DNA from: Flaccisagitta enflata | Taxonomy: Eukaryota; Chaetognatha; Sagittoidea; Aphragmophora | Length of the DNA stretch: 64,000 nucleotides | Assembly (NCBI GenBank): GCA_965153355.1 | Contig: OZ231127.1 | Location: 12,276,001 to 12,340,000, forward strand | Direction: 5' to 3' | Part shown: positions 13,655-27,167 of the stretch, one piece after another | Layout: every line of letters starts with the position of its first letter | Position numbering within the stretch: position 1 is the first letter of the stretch | Notes under the pieces: model-generated | Database searches by the model: none | The model's input: the letters and a program-made list of their open reading frames with translations, nothing else | What the model was told of the DNA's origin: nothing | Position numbers and translations under genes: made by a program

Positions 13655-13955
13655 AACAAGAAAGAAAAAATAGTCGGAAGAGCGTCCTAAAGACGGTCAA
13701 CGGTACCCGACGCCTCAAGGTTCGTGTAAGTGGGGATGAGATTGTGAAAAGGGCAGTAGTTCTTAAGGGACAGATGATCTATGATTGAGCCCATAGGAAA
13801 TCATATAGCTTTTTATGGACCGATGGGTAATTATAATTTGGACTACCAAGCTGAGATTTGAAGAAGGAGAATGAGAGGAAGGAAAAATTTCCCTCTATGT
13901 TTTAAAACATAGGTCATCGGTGCCTTCGGGACCACAGCCCTAAAAGGGAAAAAAT
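13655..13955 (+). mobile_element. E7: short, core-less relative of E8
   Basis: Contains the GGTCAACGGTACCCGACGCC motif near 13694, then GGGCAGTAGTTCTTAAGGGA. The end is CATAGGTCATCGGTGCC, a GGGACCACAGCCC stem and AAAAGG. These blocks match E8 in order, but no minisatellite lies between them. The ends have diverged and the left border is approximate. Confidence 0.5.
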
Positions 13956-13977
13956 AGTGAAAAAGAAACCTAGAAAG

Positions 13978-14833
13978 ATAGAATAGTCGCAAAAGCGTAA
14001 CATGGTCAGCGGTACCCGATGCCCCTATGTTAGTTTGTTTTGCTATGAGATGATGAGTGGGGCAGCGGCCCCGGAGGGGCCAATGACCTATGATTTCACG
14101 CTGGACAATTGCAGGGTTTTTAATACCTGATTTTGGGTCTGAATAACCTGATTTGAGGTCTTAGTTGCCTGATTTAAGGTCTAAGATGTCTGATTTGAGG
14201 TCTGAGGGGTTTGAGAAGCTTGTTTTAGGGCTTAGAGGCCTAATCTTGAGTCTAATTCAGGGTTGGAGGCCTGTTTGTGGGCTGGGAAGGGCTGATGTGG
14301 GTCTGATAGGCCTAGTTTGAGGTCTGGAAGATCTGATTTTAAGTTTGAAAGGCCAGATTTGGATCTGAGAGAACTGAATTAGGTACTGAAATGCCTGAAT
14401 TAGGGTCTGAGAGGCCTGATTTGAGGTCTGGATGGCCTGATCAGAGGCCCAAAAGGCCTGATTTTAGATCTGAAAGGCCTGATTGGGGTTCTTAGAGGCC
14501 TCATTAGGATTCAGGAGGCCTAATTTGAGGTCTGGAAAGCTTGATTTGGGGTCTGACAGGCCTGATTGAGGCTCTGAGAGGCCTAAATTGAGGTCTGGAA
14601 GCCTGATTTAGGATCTGATAGGCCTGATTGAGGTCCTGGGAGGCCTAAATTGGGGTCTGAAAGGCCTGATTGGGGGTCTGAAAGGCCTATTTTGAGGCCC
14701 AGGAGGCTATTTTCTAGGCTCAGGGGGGACAGACGGACGGACGGACGGACGGACGGACGGACGGACGGAAACCAGAAAATTTGCCCTATGTGGAATCATA
14801 GGTCATCGGCCCCTCCGGGGCCGCTGCCCAAAA
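13978..14833 (+). mobile_element. E8: minisatellite-cored element with GGGCAGCGGCCCC inverted ends
   Basis: The 5' part has GGTCAGCGGTACCCGATGCC near 14005. Bases 14059-14094, starting GGGCAGCGGCCCCGGAGG, pair with 14792-14829 at the other end with one or two mismatches. Between them lie about 30 units of a 21-22 bp minisatellite (GAGAGGCCTGATTTGAGGTCT type, 14100-14715) and a GACGG tract (14728-14770). The inverted ends are themselves GC-rich palindromes. It has the same layout as E9 and E10. Confidence 0.8.
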
Positions 14834-16252
14834 GGGTGATGTGAATATATTTTTGTATCTCTTCCTAATCTCATTTTGGGGTTCTGTGTGATAAGGAAGG
14901 GAGTAAAGACAAAGAATCCAGTGTTTCTCTCTCTCTTTAAATGCTGCGAGTTTTTTTGAGGAATGGGAGGAAGAAAAAAATACGAAAAGATCGGAGAAGG
15001 GATCAATTTGAAGCATAGAAAAAGAGATACGAAAAAAGGGTTTTCTTTTTTTTTCCATATTTTTTTTTTCATTCAGTAAGTTTACATCCAAGTTACATTC
15101 GGCAGGTGAGGGAAGAGGAAATGAAGACGATAAAAAATAGAGAGTTTCACCCGTATGTAATCATTTCGCATTACGAGTAAGTCCCACCTACTTGAAATTG
15201 CGGAAACTTCGCCATTTTGGGGGTTTTGAATATTCTCTTTTTAGGAAGAAAATAAAAAAAAATCTTGGAAAAAGTAACTTGAACTGGATCGAGGCCCACA
15301 GGAACAAACGAAGGAAGATTTCTCCCTTTTCTTTTTTTTTTTTGGTTCTTTTTTATTTACATTGAGAAAAAAAAAGATAGCACGTTTACCGCATTTCTAA
15401 TGGACGTTGTCTCGGTGTCTGTCTATGCCTATGTCTTTGTCTTTGTCTGTCTTAATTGTCTTTGTCTTTGTGTCTGTGTCTGTGTCTGTCTTTGTCTGTC
15501 TTTGTCTTTGTCTTTCTCTCTGTGGCTTTGTCTTTGTCTATCTCTGTCTTTGTCTGTGTTTGAAATATTACAAGCTAAAAAATCAATATTTGATACTGTC
15601 TTAACTTTAAAGGGTATAAGGAACAATGACTAAGTATTTGACTTCATCAAGTACTTGACAAAGTTTGTCTGGAAAGGAATGAAAATCATTGAAAAAAAAC
15701 ACGTGTACAATCTTAGTTTTAGTGCTCATTGTGCACATGCTTCTTCAAAAATGTTCAACGTGGATAACGAAGGTAAAAAAAGAAATTGGTCTTGAATAAG
15801 TTCTTGTCCATTGCATTGATCATATTGAATATCACAAACGGGCGCATCTTCATTCTTCAAGCCACCGGCTTTTATTTTCCTTGAAATCTTCATTTTAGCC
15901 CGCAGAAGAAAATGTTTGATATATTTATATCTAAGTTGAGAACTATTTAAGATTCTCCTTCAAATCGAGAATCTGGAGAATGATCGCAGAAAGAAATAAG
16001 AATAAAAAAAAAAAAAAAAACATGTTGAAGGTGGTGGTTGGGGAGGAGGAGTAGAAGGTGGTTGTGGTAGTGGGGATGGGGGGGTTGTGGTGGTGGTGGT
16101 GGAATGCGAGGGGAAAAAGATATGGCAACGATGAGGGGAGTGTTGCTGGTGGTGTAGGGAAAAAAAACTTTCGGGGAAAAGAATTTCCGAGCAACTTTTA
16201 AAAAGAAGAAAAAAACTTTATACCAAAATCGCAGGAAGAAGATGATGAAGAA

Positions 16253-16255
<3 letters not shown>
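14834..16255. other. No gene recognised: unique AT-rich sequence with a TGTCTT-rich stretch
   Basis: About 15415-15560 is a degenerate (TTTGTC)n repeat and 16027-16110 is GGT/GGA-rich. Frames covering these are low complexity. No splice-supported exon was found. Confidence 0.45.

Positions 16256-16315
<60 letters not shown>
16256..16315. repeat. (CT)n microsatellite
   Basis: About 60 bp. It is the only CT-oriented array among the GA-oriented arrays of the first 21 kb. Confidence 0.95.
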
Positions 16316-16321
<6 letters not shown>

Positions 16322-16516
16322 ACTAAAGAAAAAAAGATGAGTACAGGAAAGAAAGAAAAAAGGGAAACAAGAGAAGCAGAAAAGATAAGGCCGAGAGAAA
16401 GACAGGAAAATGATGAGAAAAATTCCATTTTGCTGGTACTTAATGTTTTCCTTCGGGAGATCGTGAAAACAGCAACTCCAGACCAGACCTGGGAGTGTGT
16501 GTGTGATGAAGATGAA

Positions 16517-16521
16517 GAAAA

Positions 16522-16560
<39 letters not shown>

Positions 16561-16641
16561 GGACAAAGAAAGAAAGAGAGAAAGAAAGAAAGGAAGAAAG
16601 AAAGAAAGAAAGACAGAATGAAGGAAAGAAAGACAGAAAGT

Positions 16642-16701
<60 letters not shown>

Positions 16702-16745
16702 ACGAACGAACGAACGAACGAACGAACGAACGAACGAACGAACGA

Positions 16746-16781
<36 letters not shown>
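16517..16781. repeat. (GAAA)n array with an internal (CGAA)n block
   Basis: Pure and interrupted AAAG units surround a block of about eleven AACG units (about 16700-16745). The sharp change of unit in the middle, with the parent unit on both sides, suggests local spread of a point variant by slippage or conversion. Confidence 0.9.
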
Positions 16782-16985
16782 GAGGAAGCTATGAAAAAGA
16801 ATGTTACAAATGGTGGAAAAAAATAAGAAATTGATTGGTTGAAGATGTTTGGTCCATGATCATAAAAAAGCAATGTCAGTTTTGCCCTCAACAAAAAACT
16901 TGTTGATAAGAATCGGGAAAGAATGTGATACGCAAAACAAAAAAAATGGTGGTATGTTGTGAAAATTGTAAGATTGCTGGATGAT

Positions 16986-17160
<175 letters not shown>

Positions 17161-17454
17161 GAAAGACAGAAAAAGAGAGATTGAGAGAGAGAAATGAATT
17201 AGAGAGAAAGAGAGAGAAGAAAGGCCAGAAAAAGACACTAAATGGACAAAAAAAGATTGTCAAACAGAGCCGGAGAAAATTGTCCGTGTCGTTTAGAGAG
17301 TAAAATGAAGTTCATGACCTAACGGTAGTTGCATAAATTCTCGCGAGCAAGTGTGAACAAATAAAAACTGTCGATAACAGAAAAAACTCAACCAGAGGAG
17401 ATCACCTAAAACGCGAGACGCATGAAACCTCTTGGGGACCAAATACAGAAACAG

Positions 17455-17669
<215 letters not shown>

Positions 17670-17716
17670 GAAACAGAGACAGAGAGAGAAACAAAGACTG
17701 AGACAGAGACAGAGAT

Positions 17717-18016
17717 TGGCGCCAATGGATCAAGGACCGGAACCAGAGAGGGGTTTTTGACGCTGGACTGACGTTGGATCTATTTAACAAGAAATATAAA
17801 AAAAAAAGAATTGTCAAAACAGGGTGGTTTGCGTGCGGGTGGTTTGCGTGCGAAATAGCGCGCACAAGCAAACTCACACGCACAAGCCTGTCTCCAGACG
17901 CAAAGTACCTAAGAGACAAATGGCCAAAAAAGTATATCCAAAAAAGAAAAAAATATTCTCGTCGCGTAGGCTCAGGATGGCATATAGAGACTTTTCGATG
18001 CGACTGAAAAATGGAC

Positions 18017-18021
<5 letters not shown>
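17717..18021. other. No gene recognised
   Basis: Unique sequence between two GA arrays. It includes a short direct repeat GGTGGTTTGCGTGCG (near 17820-17850). No supported exon was found. Confidence 0.4.

Positions 18022-18096
<75 letters not shown>
18022..18096. repeat. (GA)n microsatellite
   Basis: About 75 bp, purine strand on plus. Confidence 0.95.
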
Positions 18097-18099
<3 letters not shown>

Positions 18100-18357
18100 A
18101 GAGATGGGGGAGAGGGGAGAAATGGAAAGGACAATGGAACTGCAAGAAATAAACATCCAAAAGGCTGAGTGCGGGGAGACGCAGAGGATCAAGAGAATGC
18201 AGTGACATGGAACAAGAAATCGAACTAGAAATTGAACTTTGTCTGTTTTGGGGTTGGTTCCATGGAGAACTAGGTGGGGAAGATGGTGGAAAGCATGGGA
18301 AGAAGCAAGGGGTAGAAGGACATGAGAATTGAAATTGAGAAGGGAGAGCAGAAGAGA

Positions 18358-18460
18358 AAGAAGAAGAAGAAGAAGAAGAAGAAGAAGAAGAAGAAGAAGA
18401 AGAAGAAGAAGAAGAAGAAGAAGAAGATGAAGAAGAAGAAGAAGAAGAGGAAGAAAAAGA
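18358..18460. repeat. (AAG)n microsatellite
   Basis: About 100 bp of trinucleotide units with one GATGAAG interruption. It gives a poly-Ser frame on minus that has no flanking coding support. Confidence 0.95.
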
Positions 18461-18663
18461 AGAAGGAAAAAACAGACTAGTTAAGAGTAGAAAACAGACA
18501 CAGAGAGAAAAGATGAAACAGCCAATAAAGGCGCCTTTTAGCCCCTCCCCCTTCCCCACAAAAGAAAAGGAAGCATATGAGCTAAGAAACAACGATATGG
18601 CAAGTAGAAAAGGAAAGAAAATAAAGGAAAGAAAAAATATGGAAGGAGGCTGGAAAGGCACTT

Positions 18664-19048
<385 letters not shown>

Positions 19049-19515
19049 AAGAAAATGGATAGAAAAACTGGCTCGTTGAGGCGAATATAATAATCCTTTG
19101 GGTCATCGTAGTATCGCGTGCGGAGTCAGTTGAAAAAGACGATTTAAGTCCTAAACGTTTCCGACTTAAAAATGAGGTTGGGGCTGAACTTTTTTTTTAG
19201 CCTTTCTTTTTGCCCATTTCTCTGCATGCTAAGTCTTCTTGAATCTCTCCCTGCTTTCTTCCCTCTTCTTCATCTATCTCTCCCTATTTTCTTCCTTCTT
19301 TCCTTCTTATTTCGCTCTTTCTCCTGCCGACTTATGCGAAGAAGGATTTTGAACTGTCAATATCGTTTTGTCTGTCTTTCTATTTTCCGTTGCCTGTTGA
19401 CTCTTCTATGATTTCCTTTTTTATGCAAATTTACGTGGCCTGTTTTTTTTAGATTCTTGTTCTTTAGATTCCAGAAACGATTGCTTTCCAATCTTCGCCA
19501 TCCATCATCGACATT

Positions 19516-19759
19516 GAGTGTCGCTCTACTGACGACAAAATTCTTGATTGTTCCCTTGTAACGCGTTTTCAGCATGAGCACATTTTCATGCATTTTAACA
19601 GTCCTACAAGGAGGTAAGCATAGTGAGTGAGCGAGCAAGTGGAACGATGCAAAGAAAATAAGCAGAGTAAGCGGAGTGAGCGGTGCGAGCGAACAAACGT
19701 AGAAAGCGACCGAGTGACCTGTTTAAAAAAGCGATTGTCTGCGACTAGAAACACACCCT
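19516..19759 (-). mobile_element. N1: MITE of the GTGTTTCTAGTC family
   Basis: On the minus strand it begins GGGTGTGTTTCTAGTCGCAG. It includes the family blocks with GTCGCTTTCTACGTTTG, CTCACTCCGC and ACGCGTT. It ends in a degenerate copy of the inverted repeat (near 19516). Four further copies (N2-N5) share these blocks in the opposite orientation. Confidence 0.65.
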
Positions 19760-20144
19760 TAATCTTTTTTTTCTTCTCTTTTTTTTATCTTTCCGAATCT
19801 GATTATGAATGATTGGAGGTTGATGGTGGGTTAATCGATTCGTACACGTTTATGAATCATGTCCATGAAGATGCACTTTATGAGTGGGGGGTAGAGTTTA
19901 AGAGAGTTGCTGATGGAGATGGCCATGGCGAAGAGATATCATCATCGATTCTTACAGGTTTTGGGTATGTCCATGAAGTACGTTGAAGAGAATGAGAGAG
20001 TGAGAGAGAGTAGAATAAAGATGAGTGAGAGATGAGTGAGAGAGCGAGAGAGTGTGGAATAAAGATGATGGCAGCGACGACGAGTTTTCATTTTTTCGAT
20101 GATTGGAATTTGTATTTTGCCTTTTTGATCTCACAGAACCGATT

Positions 20145-20145
<1 letters not shown>

Positions 20146-20241
<96 letters not shown>
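20146..20241. repeat. (GA)n microsatellite
   Basis: About 96 bp, purine strand on plus. Confidence 0.95.
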
Positions 20242-21084
<843 letters not shown>

Positions 21085-21266
21085 GTACGGACAAATGGAC
21101 AAAAAGACGGAACGACAAACGGAAGGACAGAGAGAATTTTTGACTGTTAAATGTTAATTAAACATGGAATGGATTGGAACAATGCAATGTTAAGTCGATT
21201 GAAATACTGATAAGCAAATAAGCAATACCTGACTCTAATCATGGAAAACCGAGCAGAGCACTTTGA

Positions 21267-21757
21267 AACAAGGCCGGATACACGGGCCAAGACGGTGCGC
21301 TGGGCGTTATCAATTCTTAGACCTATCCCTAGCTCCATCAGACCTATCCCTAGCTCTATCAGACCTCTCCCGAGCTCTATCAGACCTATCTTGAGCTCCA
21401 TCAGACCTATCCCGAGCTCTATCAGACCTATCCCCACACCTATCCGACCTATCACCAGACCTATCCGACCTATCCCCAGCTCGACCAGACCTAACCGTAG
21501 CTGATGTTTTGAATGAAATGACGAGTATCATCAATGATGAACAAAATGAGTTTTCAATTGATTTCAAACATTTTTAACGATTCTTATAGAGGTGCTATGG
21601 CGCATCTGGGAATCATTCAAGCATATTTTTGAATCATTTCCAGTGATTTTAGCTTCTTTTCGAGATTTTCAACTCTAGCGTGACCGACCGACCGACCAAC
21701 CGACCGACCGACCAACAGACAGAGCTAGTTATAGAGGTGCTATGGCGCACCTAAAAA
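21267..21757 (+). mobile_element. E2: Helentron-like element, GGTGCGC subfamily (short sister of E1)
   Basis: Starts AACAAGGCCGGATACACGGG and has GGTGCGCTGGGCG inside the 5' end. A 21-bp minisatellite (21314-21495), unique sequence and a GACC tract follow. It ends with the hairpin GGTGCTATGGCGCACC and TAAAAA. A second copy of the hairpin arm, GAGGTGCTATGGCGCATC, lies internally at about 21591-21608, so the element may itself be two fused 3' ends. Confidence 0.8.
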
Positions 21758-21889
21758 AACATAGATGAATTAGTCGTGCTATGGATGTACCATGTAAAAA
21801 AGTACACAAGCAGCAACATACTAAGCCATGATTAGGATAAACTACAGACAGAATGATCGACTCAGAAATTAGAAAGAGAAAAAAAGATA

Positions 21890-22060
21890 TCCAGGCAGAT
21901 AGATAGATAGATGGACAGATAGACAGTTAGCTGGACAAATGAACAAATAGATAGACATAGATAGGTAGTAAGATAGAGAGATAGAGAAATAGATAGATAG
22001 ATAGATGGGTAGATTGATGGTTAGATAGATAGACAGGTAAACAGGTAGATCAGTTGTTGG
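21890..22060. repeat. Degenerate (GATA)n repeat
   Basis: AGATAGAT-rich stretch with frequent GACAG and GGTAG variants. Confidence 0.85.
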
Positions 22061-22316
22061 ATGGAAGAATTAAAAGATACATCGATTGATATTTTCAGTA
22101 AGTTTTTGGTAAATCTGAATTATCAGCATAATTAATGACAAGAGGAAGGATCCCGTCATGAAGAAAAAAGAACGACAAAAAAGAATGTCATGAGTTGACA
22201 AAAAAAGTTGTGAATCTTGACACAAAAAAGGCTCAGAAAGACTGAAACAAATTCTCCGACGGCTCGTAATCTTTTTTCCCTCTTGAGCCTGCGATGGCAA
22301 TAAAGACTGATATCTC

Positions 22317-22320
<4 letters not shown>

Positions 22321-22364
<44 letters not shown>

Positions 22365-22381
22365 CACACACACACACACAT
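22321..22381. repeat. Compound (CT)n-(CA)n microsatellite
   Basis: About 40 bp of CT directly followed by about 18 bp of CA. Confidence 0.95.
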
Positions 22382-22524
22382 TTTGTTACCATCATTATGG
22401 CGCTCAGAGCTTTTCATGATTAACTACTTGGATTAAATCAAGAATTGCCTAGATTAAATGGACAAGTTTACGAGAAAACGCCCAACAGCGTGTCATGAAT
22501 TTTAACTATTACCCCTTAAACCAA

Positions 22525-22944
22525 CTTAACAGTCTTTGGACAAAACAAGGAGAGTAGATTTTGCTGATCACCGTTATGATGCTTAGGCGTAGTTGATTTT
22601 AAAATGTAGGTTTGTAATTACCTCATAGAAATTTACTTAAGACTGAAAGAATTAACGGAAGAACGATTACTACCTGTAGTAATCGTTCAAAATATAGGTT
22701 TGTAATTACCTCGAAAAAAATTACTTAGGACTGAAAGAAACTAACGGAAGAACGATTACTACCTGTAGTAATCGTTCTTGCAATAGTTTTTCAGACCTCA
22801 GTCATTTTCTATGAGGTAATTACAATATATTTTGAACAATTACTGCAGGTAGTAATTGTTCTTCCGTTAATTCTTTCAGTCCTTAGCATCATACCGGTGA
22901 TCATCAAAATCTACTCTCCTCGTTTTGTCCATAGACTGTTTAAG
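22525..22944. mobile_element. M2: foldback / long-TIR MITE
   Basis: The left arm begins CTTAACAGTCTTTGGACAAA and continues for about 60 bp with GAGAGTAGATTTTG. It pairs with the right arm ending at 22944. Inner blocks with GATTACTACCTGTAGTAATC palindromes occur twice on the left and once inverted on the right. The duplicated inner block (about 22618-22690 and 22690-22780) shows that the left side underwent a tandem duplication. No coding sequence. Confidence 0.75.
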
Positions 22945-23232
22945 CCGCGTTTATGATATATCGGCTATTCATTAATATTCACACGTTAGTTGTGGGACAT
23001 TGACAGCATGAATGTCCATTTCCCTGTTATTGGATGACACTCGTGTCCTGCTTTAGTTGTTTAAGAGTTAAACTGTGTATGACTTTGGTTATGATAGCCA
23101 ACTACGAACTCAGAAATGATGATGTACTAGACTCAGGACTTTTCCAGGCCACTGCCCGTATAGCAAGACCTTAAGTGCATTGTGTGCATATTTGTGTTAG
23201 TAAGAGTGTACATGTGGGTTACTTTCCTGCCT

Positions 23233-23235
<3 letters not shown>

Positions 23236-23291
<56 letters not shown>
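23236..23291. repeat. (GT)n microsatellite
   Basis: About 56 bp dinucleotide array. Confidence 0.95.
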
Positions 23292-23293
<2 letters not shown>

Positions 23294-23535
23294 GCTACTT
23301 TTCTAGGCAGGAGAGAAAGATGTATGAAGAATTTACTGTGGAAAGATGTTTTTTTTAAATGGAATATCAATGTTTGGCACTTTGGCTTATCACAATTTTC
23401 CTATTTGTTGTTAGTTCATATGTGTGTACTTGAAACACAAAATTTTTTTTTGAAAATTACATGGTTTTATTGTAGGCAAGAACCTATTGGAAAAATTCTG
23501 CTTGTAGGCAGCCAAAATTTTTGTCGGACTCTGTG

Positions 23536-23540
<5 letters not shown>

Positions 23541-23602
<62 letters not shown>
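23541..23602. repeat. (CT)n microsatellite
   Basis: About 62 bp, pyrimidine strand on plus. Confidence 0.95.
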
Positions 23603-23606
<4 letters not shown>

Positions 23607-24316
23607 CCCTGTGGTTAGTCACGACGCGGGATTAATATTATTATTAAGATTAACTGGTTGGTTGAGATGACGTCGACGATGTTAAATAAAAAATGTGCAA
23701 TGCGCTTCATCCACAACTTGGCGAAGGTTCAGAAGTAGTAAAAGAATGAAAACGAGAATATTATGATAAATGGGCTTTCCGACGAATAGCCAAGTATTAG
23801 CGTCATTCAAACTGCAAATACTGTAGTTATTAGAATATTTGTAAAATGAAGCATAAGCAAGATGATAAGAGTATAACTGAACTAACACAATTGTAAAATG
23901 TTTATCAACACTATAAATGCTTGTTATTTGATATTTGACAAATGTCACTAAAGATGCTTGTTATTTGATATTTGACAGAGGGTGCGCTAGTCAAATTAAC
24001 TGATGGACCAATGTAATGGACTGATGGATGAATGGACAGAGCACCTTATCAAAAAGAAGAAAAAAACTTTCTTTTATGTGATATCAAATGGAAACACCAA
24101 TGAATGAACAAAGCCTCCTAAAGCATTTCAAAAAACAGTCAGTCATGGAATACAAAAAGATTTGTATTTTAGAGAATACTAGCGTGCATTCTTTGGCTAT
24201 ATATTTCAATGCTGTCTTACAGCAAATGTATCTAATGTTCAACTATCATAAAATCCTATTGTTCCAATTTTGAAGAATGAGTCACCCTAATAAATGACAT
24301 TTATGTCTAGATCATA
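23603..24316. other. No gene recognised
   Basis: AT-rich sequence. A 20-base direct repeat of TGCTTGTTATTTGATATTTG occurs near 23918 and 23955. A degenerate GATGGA stretch with CTGATGGACC near 24000-24040 may be a decayed E-type fragment. The 88-residue minus frame (23948-23682) has mixed composition but no motif or splice support. Confidence 0.4.
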
Positions 24317-24480
24317 CATGTTTCAACTGTCACACGTTTCACATGTAACACGCCTCCCATGAAACGCGCTTCATATGCAACACGTTTCACCCGTTTTATG
24401 TTTCAACTGTAACATGTTTAGACTGTAACACGTTTCATCTGTAACACGTTTCAACTGTTACACGTTTCATCTGTAACGCG
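24317..24480. repeat. Short minisatellite of ACACGTTTCAACTGTA units
   Basis: About nine degenerate units of roughly 18 bp. Not obviously inside an E element. Confidence 0.8.
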
Positions 24481-24664
24481 CGCATGTAGGAGACTCTGTT
24501 GGTTCTCGAAGGCGGGATTAATGAGAGACTAGACTGAGATTTAAATTGCGATGGCACCGGATATGGATCACGTAGAAAGCGTAGAAAGGCTGGATGTAAT
24601 TGAAAGATGAATGATAAGTTTGTGATTGGCGGAGGGGGATTGGATGACGCAGTGTATGTTAGTG

Positions 24665-24872
24665 AACAAGGCCGGATACACGGCTACCCCAGTCACCTGC
24701 AGGTGGGCAGGGGCCATATTTGAGGTCACCAGATCATTTGGGCAGGAGCAGTAGGGTCAAAGTATAAAAATCATCAAAAAAAGTAAAATGTGACGAACCA
24801 ACCGACCGACTGACCGACCAACCGACCGACGGACAAAGCGGGGTGCAGAGTCGCGTAGCACGTGTCTAAAAA
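24665..24872 (+). mobile_element. E12: Helentron-like element, AGTCGCGTG-related subfamily
   Basis: Starts AACAAGGCCGGATACACGGC, then CAGTCACCTGCAGGTGGGCA. An ACCG/GACC tract follows (about 24795-24835). It ends GAGTCGCGTAGCACGTGTC and TAAAAA. The interior, with GGCCATATTTGAGGTCA, matches E26 and E27, which lie in the opposite orientation. Confidence 0.75.
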
Positions 24873-24966
24873 TGAATGACGAGTTTGTGAATGGCTGGGG
24901 GTTGAGTGAATGACACAGATAGGACAAGAAGAGAAAAATCATTGAGATGGATAGCAAATAAATTAC

Positions 24967-25047
24967 CTCCAACCTCAAAAACCTCATTTGCATAATGCAG
25001 TAATCTAACATATGTTCTAGGAAGGCAAAAACTCAGGATGCAGCCAC
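24967..25047 (-). CDS. Candidate internal coding exon (27 codons), function unknown
   Basis: A good acceptor (TTCATGCCAATTCTAG) and donor (GGAG followed by GTAATT) on the minus strand bound 81 bp that are open in one frame, entering and leaving in phase 1. The encoded piece has mixed, non-repetitive composition with Cys, aromatic and charged residues (ends LLHYANEVFEVG). It has no recognised domain. It could be chance, because 81 bp without a stop is not rare. It is listed because both splice sites fit and the composition differs from the surrounding repeats. Confidence 0.25.
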
Positions 25048-25277
25048 CTAGAATTGGCATGAAAAATTCCATTTTTTAAAAGTACGCACATGAGGAAGGA
25101 GAAATGCATTTGTAAGCGTTCAACTGAATAACGATTTTAAATATTGTATCATTTTTTCCCTAAAAGTATCTTTACTCAAACGGTTTTCACATTGATCGTC
25201 AGACACAGAAATCGGTATCACTCGTCATCGTGGTGACTATCGTCTGACGTCACCTGCTGACCGCCGAGCGTGTTCAG

Positions 25278-25389
25278 GTCGGCAGAAGAGGAGATGCTTG
25301 CAACCGGTCATATCCCCGTGAAATACATCGTGGTGGCCGCCGGGGGCTCGGGGATGGAACCCCACGTCTACGAATCGGGAGAGTTGTAG
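25278..25389 (+). CDS. Candidate 3' coding exon (36 codons and stop), function unknown
   Basis: A GC-rich island in AT-rich DNA. After an AG at 25277 (GCGTGTTCAG) the frame encodes a Glu-rich start, then HIPVKYIVVAAGGSGMEP, and stops at 25387-25389. The composition is protein-like and codons are GC-ending, unlike the flanks. The acceptor's pyrimidine tract is weak and no partner exon was found, so this is tentative. Confidence 0.25.
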
Positions 25390-25610
25390 AAAAATTTGCC
25401 GTGAAAATTCATGCTGCTCCGAAAATCAGCACCCGTGGTTCAGTTATGAGTTCTCTAGTGAATGGTAAGGGGGGGGAGGGGAGCGTGGAGTTAAATCAGG
25501 AAGACTAAATGTGATTGAGAGATTAATGGTGAGTTACATAATGAATGGTGAGAACGGGTTTTGTGACTGATAAAGGTTGAATGTATTTCAGAAACTACAG
25601 TCAATCATGA

Positions 25611-25631
25611 AAACAACAACAACAACAACAA

Positions 25632-25707
<76 letters not shown>

Positions 25708-25719
25708 AACAATAACAAT

Positions 25720-25808
<89 letters not shown>

Positions 25809-25834
25809 CCACAACCACAACCACAACCACAACC

Positions 25835-25865
<31 letters not shown>

Positions 25866-25867
25866 CG
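25611..25867. repeat. (CAA)n trinucleotide array with CGA, TAA and CCA blocks
   Basis: About 257 bp of CAACAA. Clusters of CAACGA near 25635-25672, AATAAC near 25705-25722 and CAACCA near 25805-25840 mark local spread of single-base variants. It is open in several frames (poly-Thr, poly-Val, poly-Cys, poly-Leu) and no flanking exon supports translation. Confidence 0.95.
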
Positions 25868-25934
25868 ACACATTTTGTCTTTTTCGCCAAATCGGATTCG
25901 CTTTGGAACAACAAAACGAGAAAGAAGACACCTG

Positions 25935-26015
25935 TTCTTCTTCCCCCCCCCCTTTTCCTCCCTCTCCCCCCTTCTCCTCCCTCTTCCCCCCCCCCCTTCT
26001 CCCCCCTCTCCCCTG
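25935..26015. repeat. Polypyrimidine C/T-rich tract
   Basis: CCCCCCTTTTCCTCCC-type sequence, low complexity and not periodic. Confidence 0.8.
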
Positions 26016-26164
26016 CGGTGTTCGCCAACGTTAAAGATTACAGGTATCAAACGGAAGAGAAATGACTTATGCGAGAAAAAGACGAAACAAGGCCAACACT
26101 TATAAGTCGCGTGCAGGACAAAAATAACTGAACTGACCTGACTCCTTATTTTATCTTTTTATCG

Positions 26165-26780
26165 AAAATCAGACTTAAACCAGACCCAAACCAGACTCAA
26201 ACCAGACTAAAACCAGACTCAAACCAGACTCAAACCAGAATTAAACCAGACCTAAACCAGACCAAAACCAGATGTAAACCAGACCAAAACCAGACATAAA
26301 CCAGACATAAACCAGACATAAACCAGACATAAACCAGACATAAACCAGACATAAACCAGACTTAAACCAGCCTTAAACCAGACATGAACCAGACTCAAAC
26401 CAGACTTAAACCAGACTCAAACCAGACCCAAACCAGCAGACTTAAACCAGCATACTTAAACCAGCATACTTAAACCAGCATACTTCAACCAGCAGACTCA
26501 AACCAGCAGACTCAAACCAGCAGACTCAAACCAGCAGACTCAAACCAGCAGACTCAAACCAGCAGACTTAAACCAGAAGACTTAGACCAGCAGACCTAAA
26601 CCAGCAGACTTAAACCAGCAGACTTAAACCAGCAGACTTAAACCAGCAGACTTAAACCAGCAGACTTAAACCAGCAGACTTAAACCAGCCAACTTAAACC
26701 AGCAGACTTAAACCAGCAGACTTGACCAGCAGACTTAAACCAGGAGACCTTAATCAGCCAACTTGAAACCAGCAGACTTG
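26165..26780. repeat. 11- to 14-bp minisatellite inside E13
   Basis: First part: 11-bp units of the CCAGACATAAA type. From about 26430 the unit becomes 14 bp (CCAGCAGACTTAAA) after a three-base gain, which then spread through about 20 units. Confidence 0.9.
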
Positions 26781-27167
26781 ACATGACATATATGACAAAA
26801 ACATACCAAAAAACATAAATGACCATAACATACCAAAAAACATAAATGACCAAAAAATAAAAAAACAAAAAAATTTAAAAAAAATATAAAATAACAAAAA
26901 AACCAAAAACCCAAAAACAAAAAAAAAAAAAAAAAAAAAACCAAAACCAAAAAAAAAAAAACAAAAGCCAAAAAACCATGTTAAATGACCAAAAATGACC
27001 TGAAATGTTCCAAAATGACTTAAAATGACTTAAAACTATTTTTAATGCCCAAAAATGACACAAATGGTTTAAATGTACAAAGTGACATGAATGATCAAAA
27101 ATGACCAAAAATGACTAAAAGCAACCAAAAATAACTAAACGCAACCAAAAATGACCAAAAACAACAA

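Noticed and set aside
25330-25390. tRNA gene at the GC-rich patch
   Set aside because: No consistent cloverleaf or GGTTCGAATCC-type T-arm could be drawn on either strand.
25577-26065. Poly-Thr protein of 162 residues
   Set aside because: CAA/ACA array open in many frames on both strands, with no flanking coding signal.
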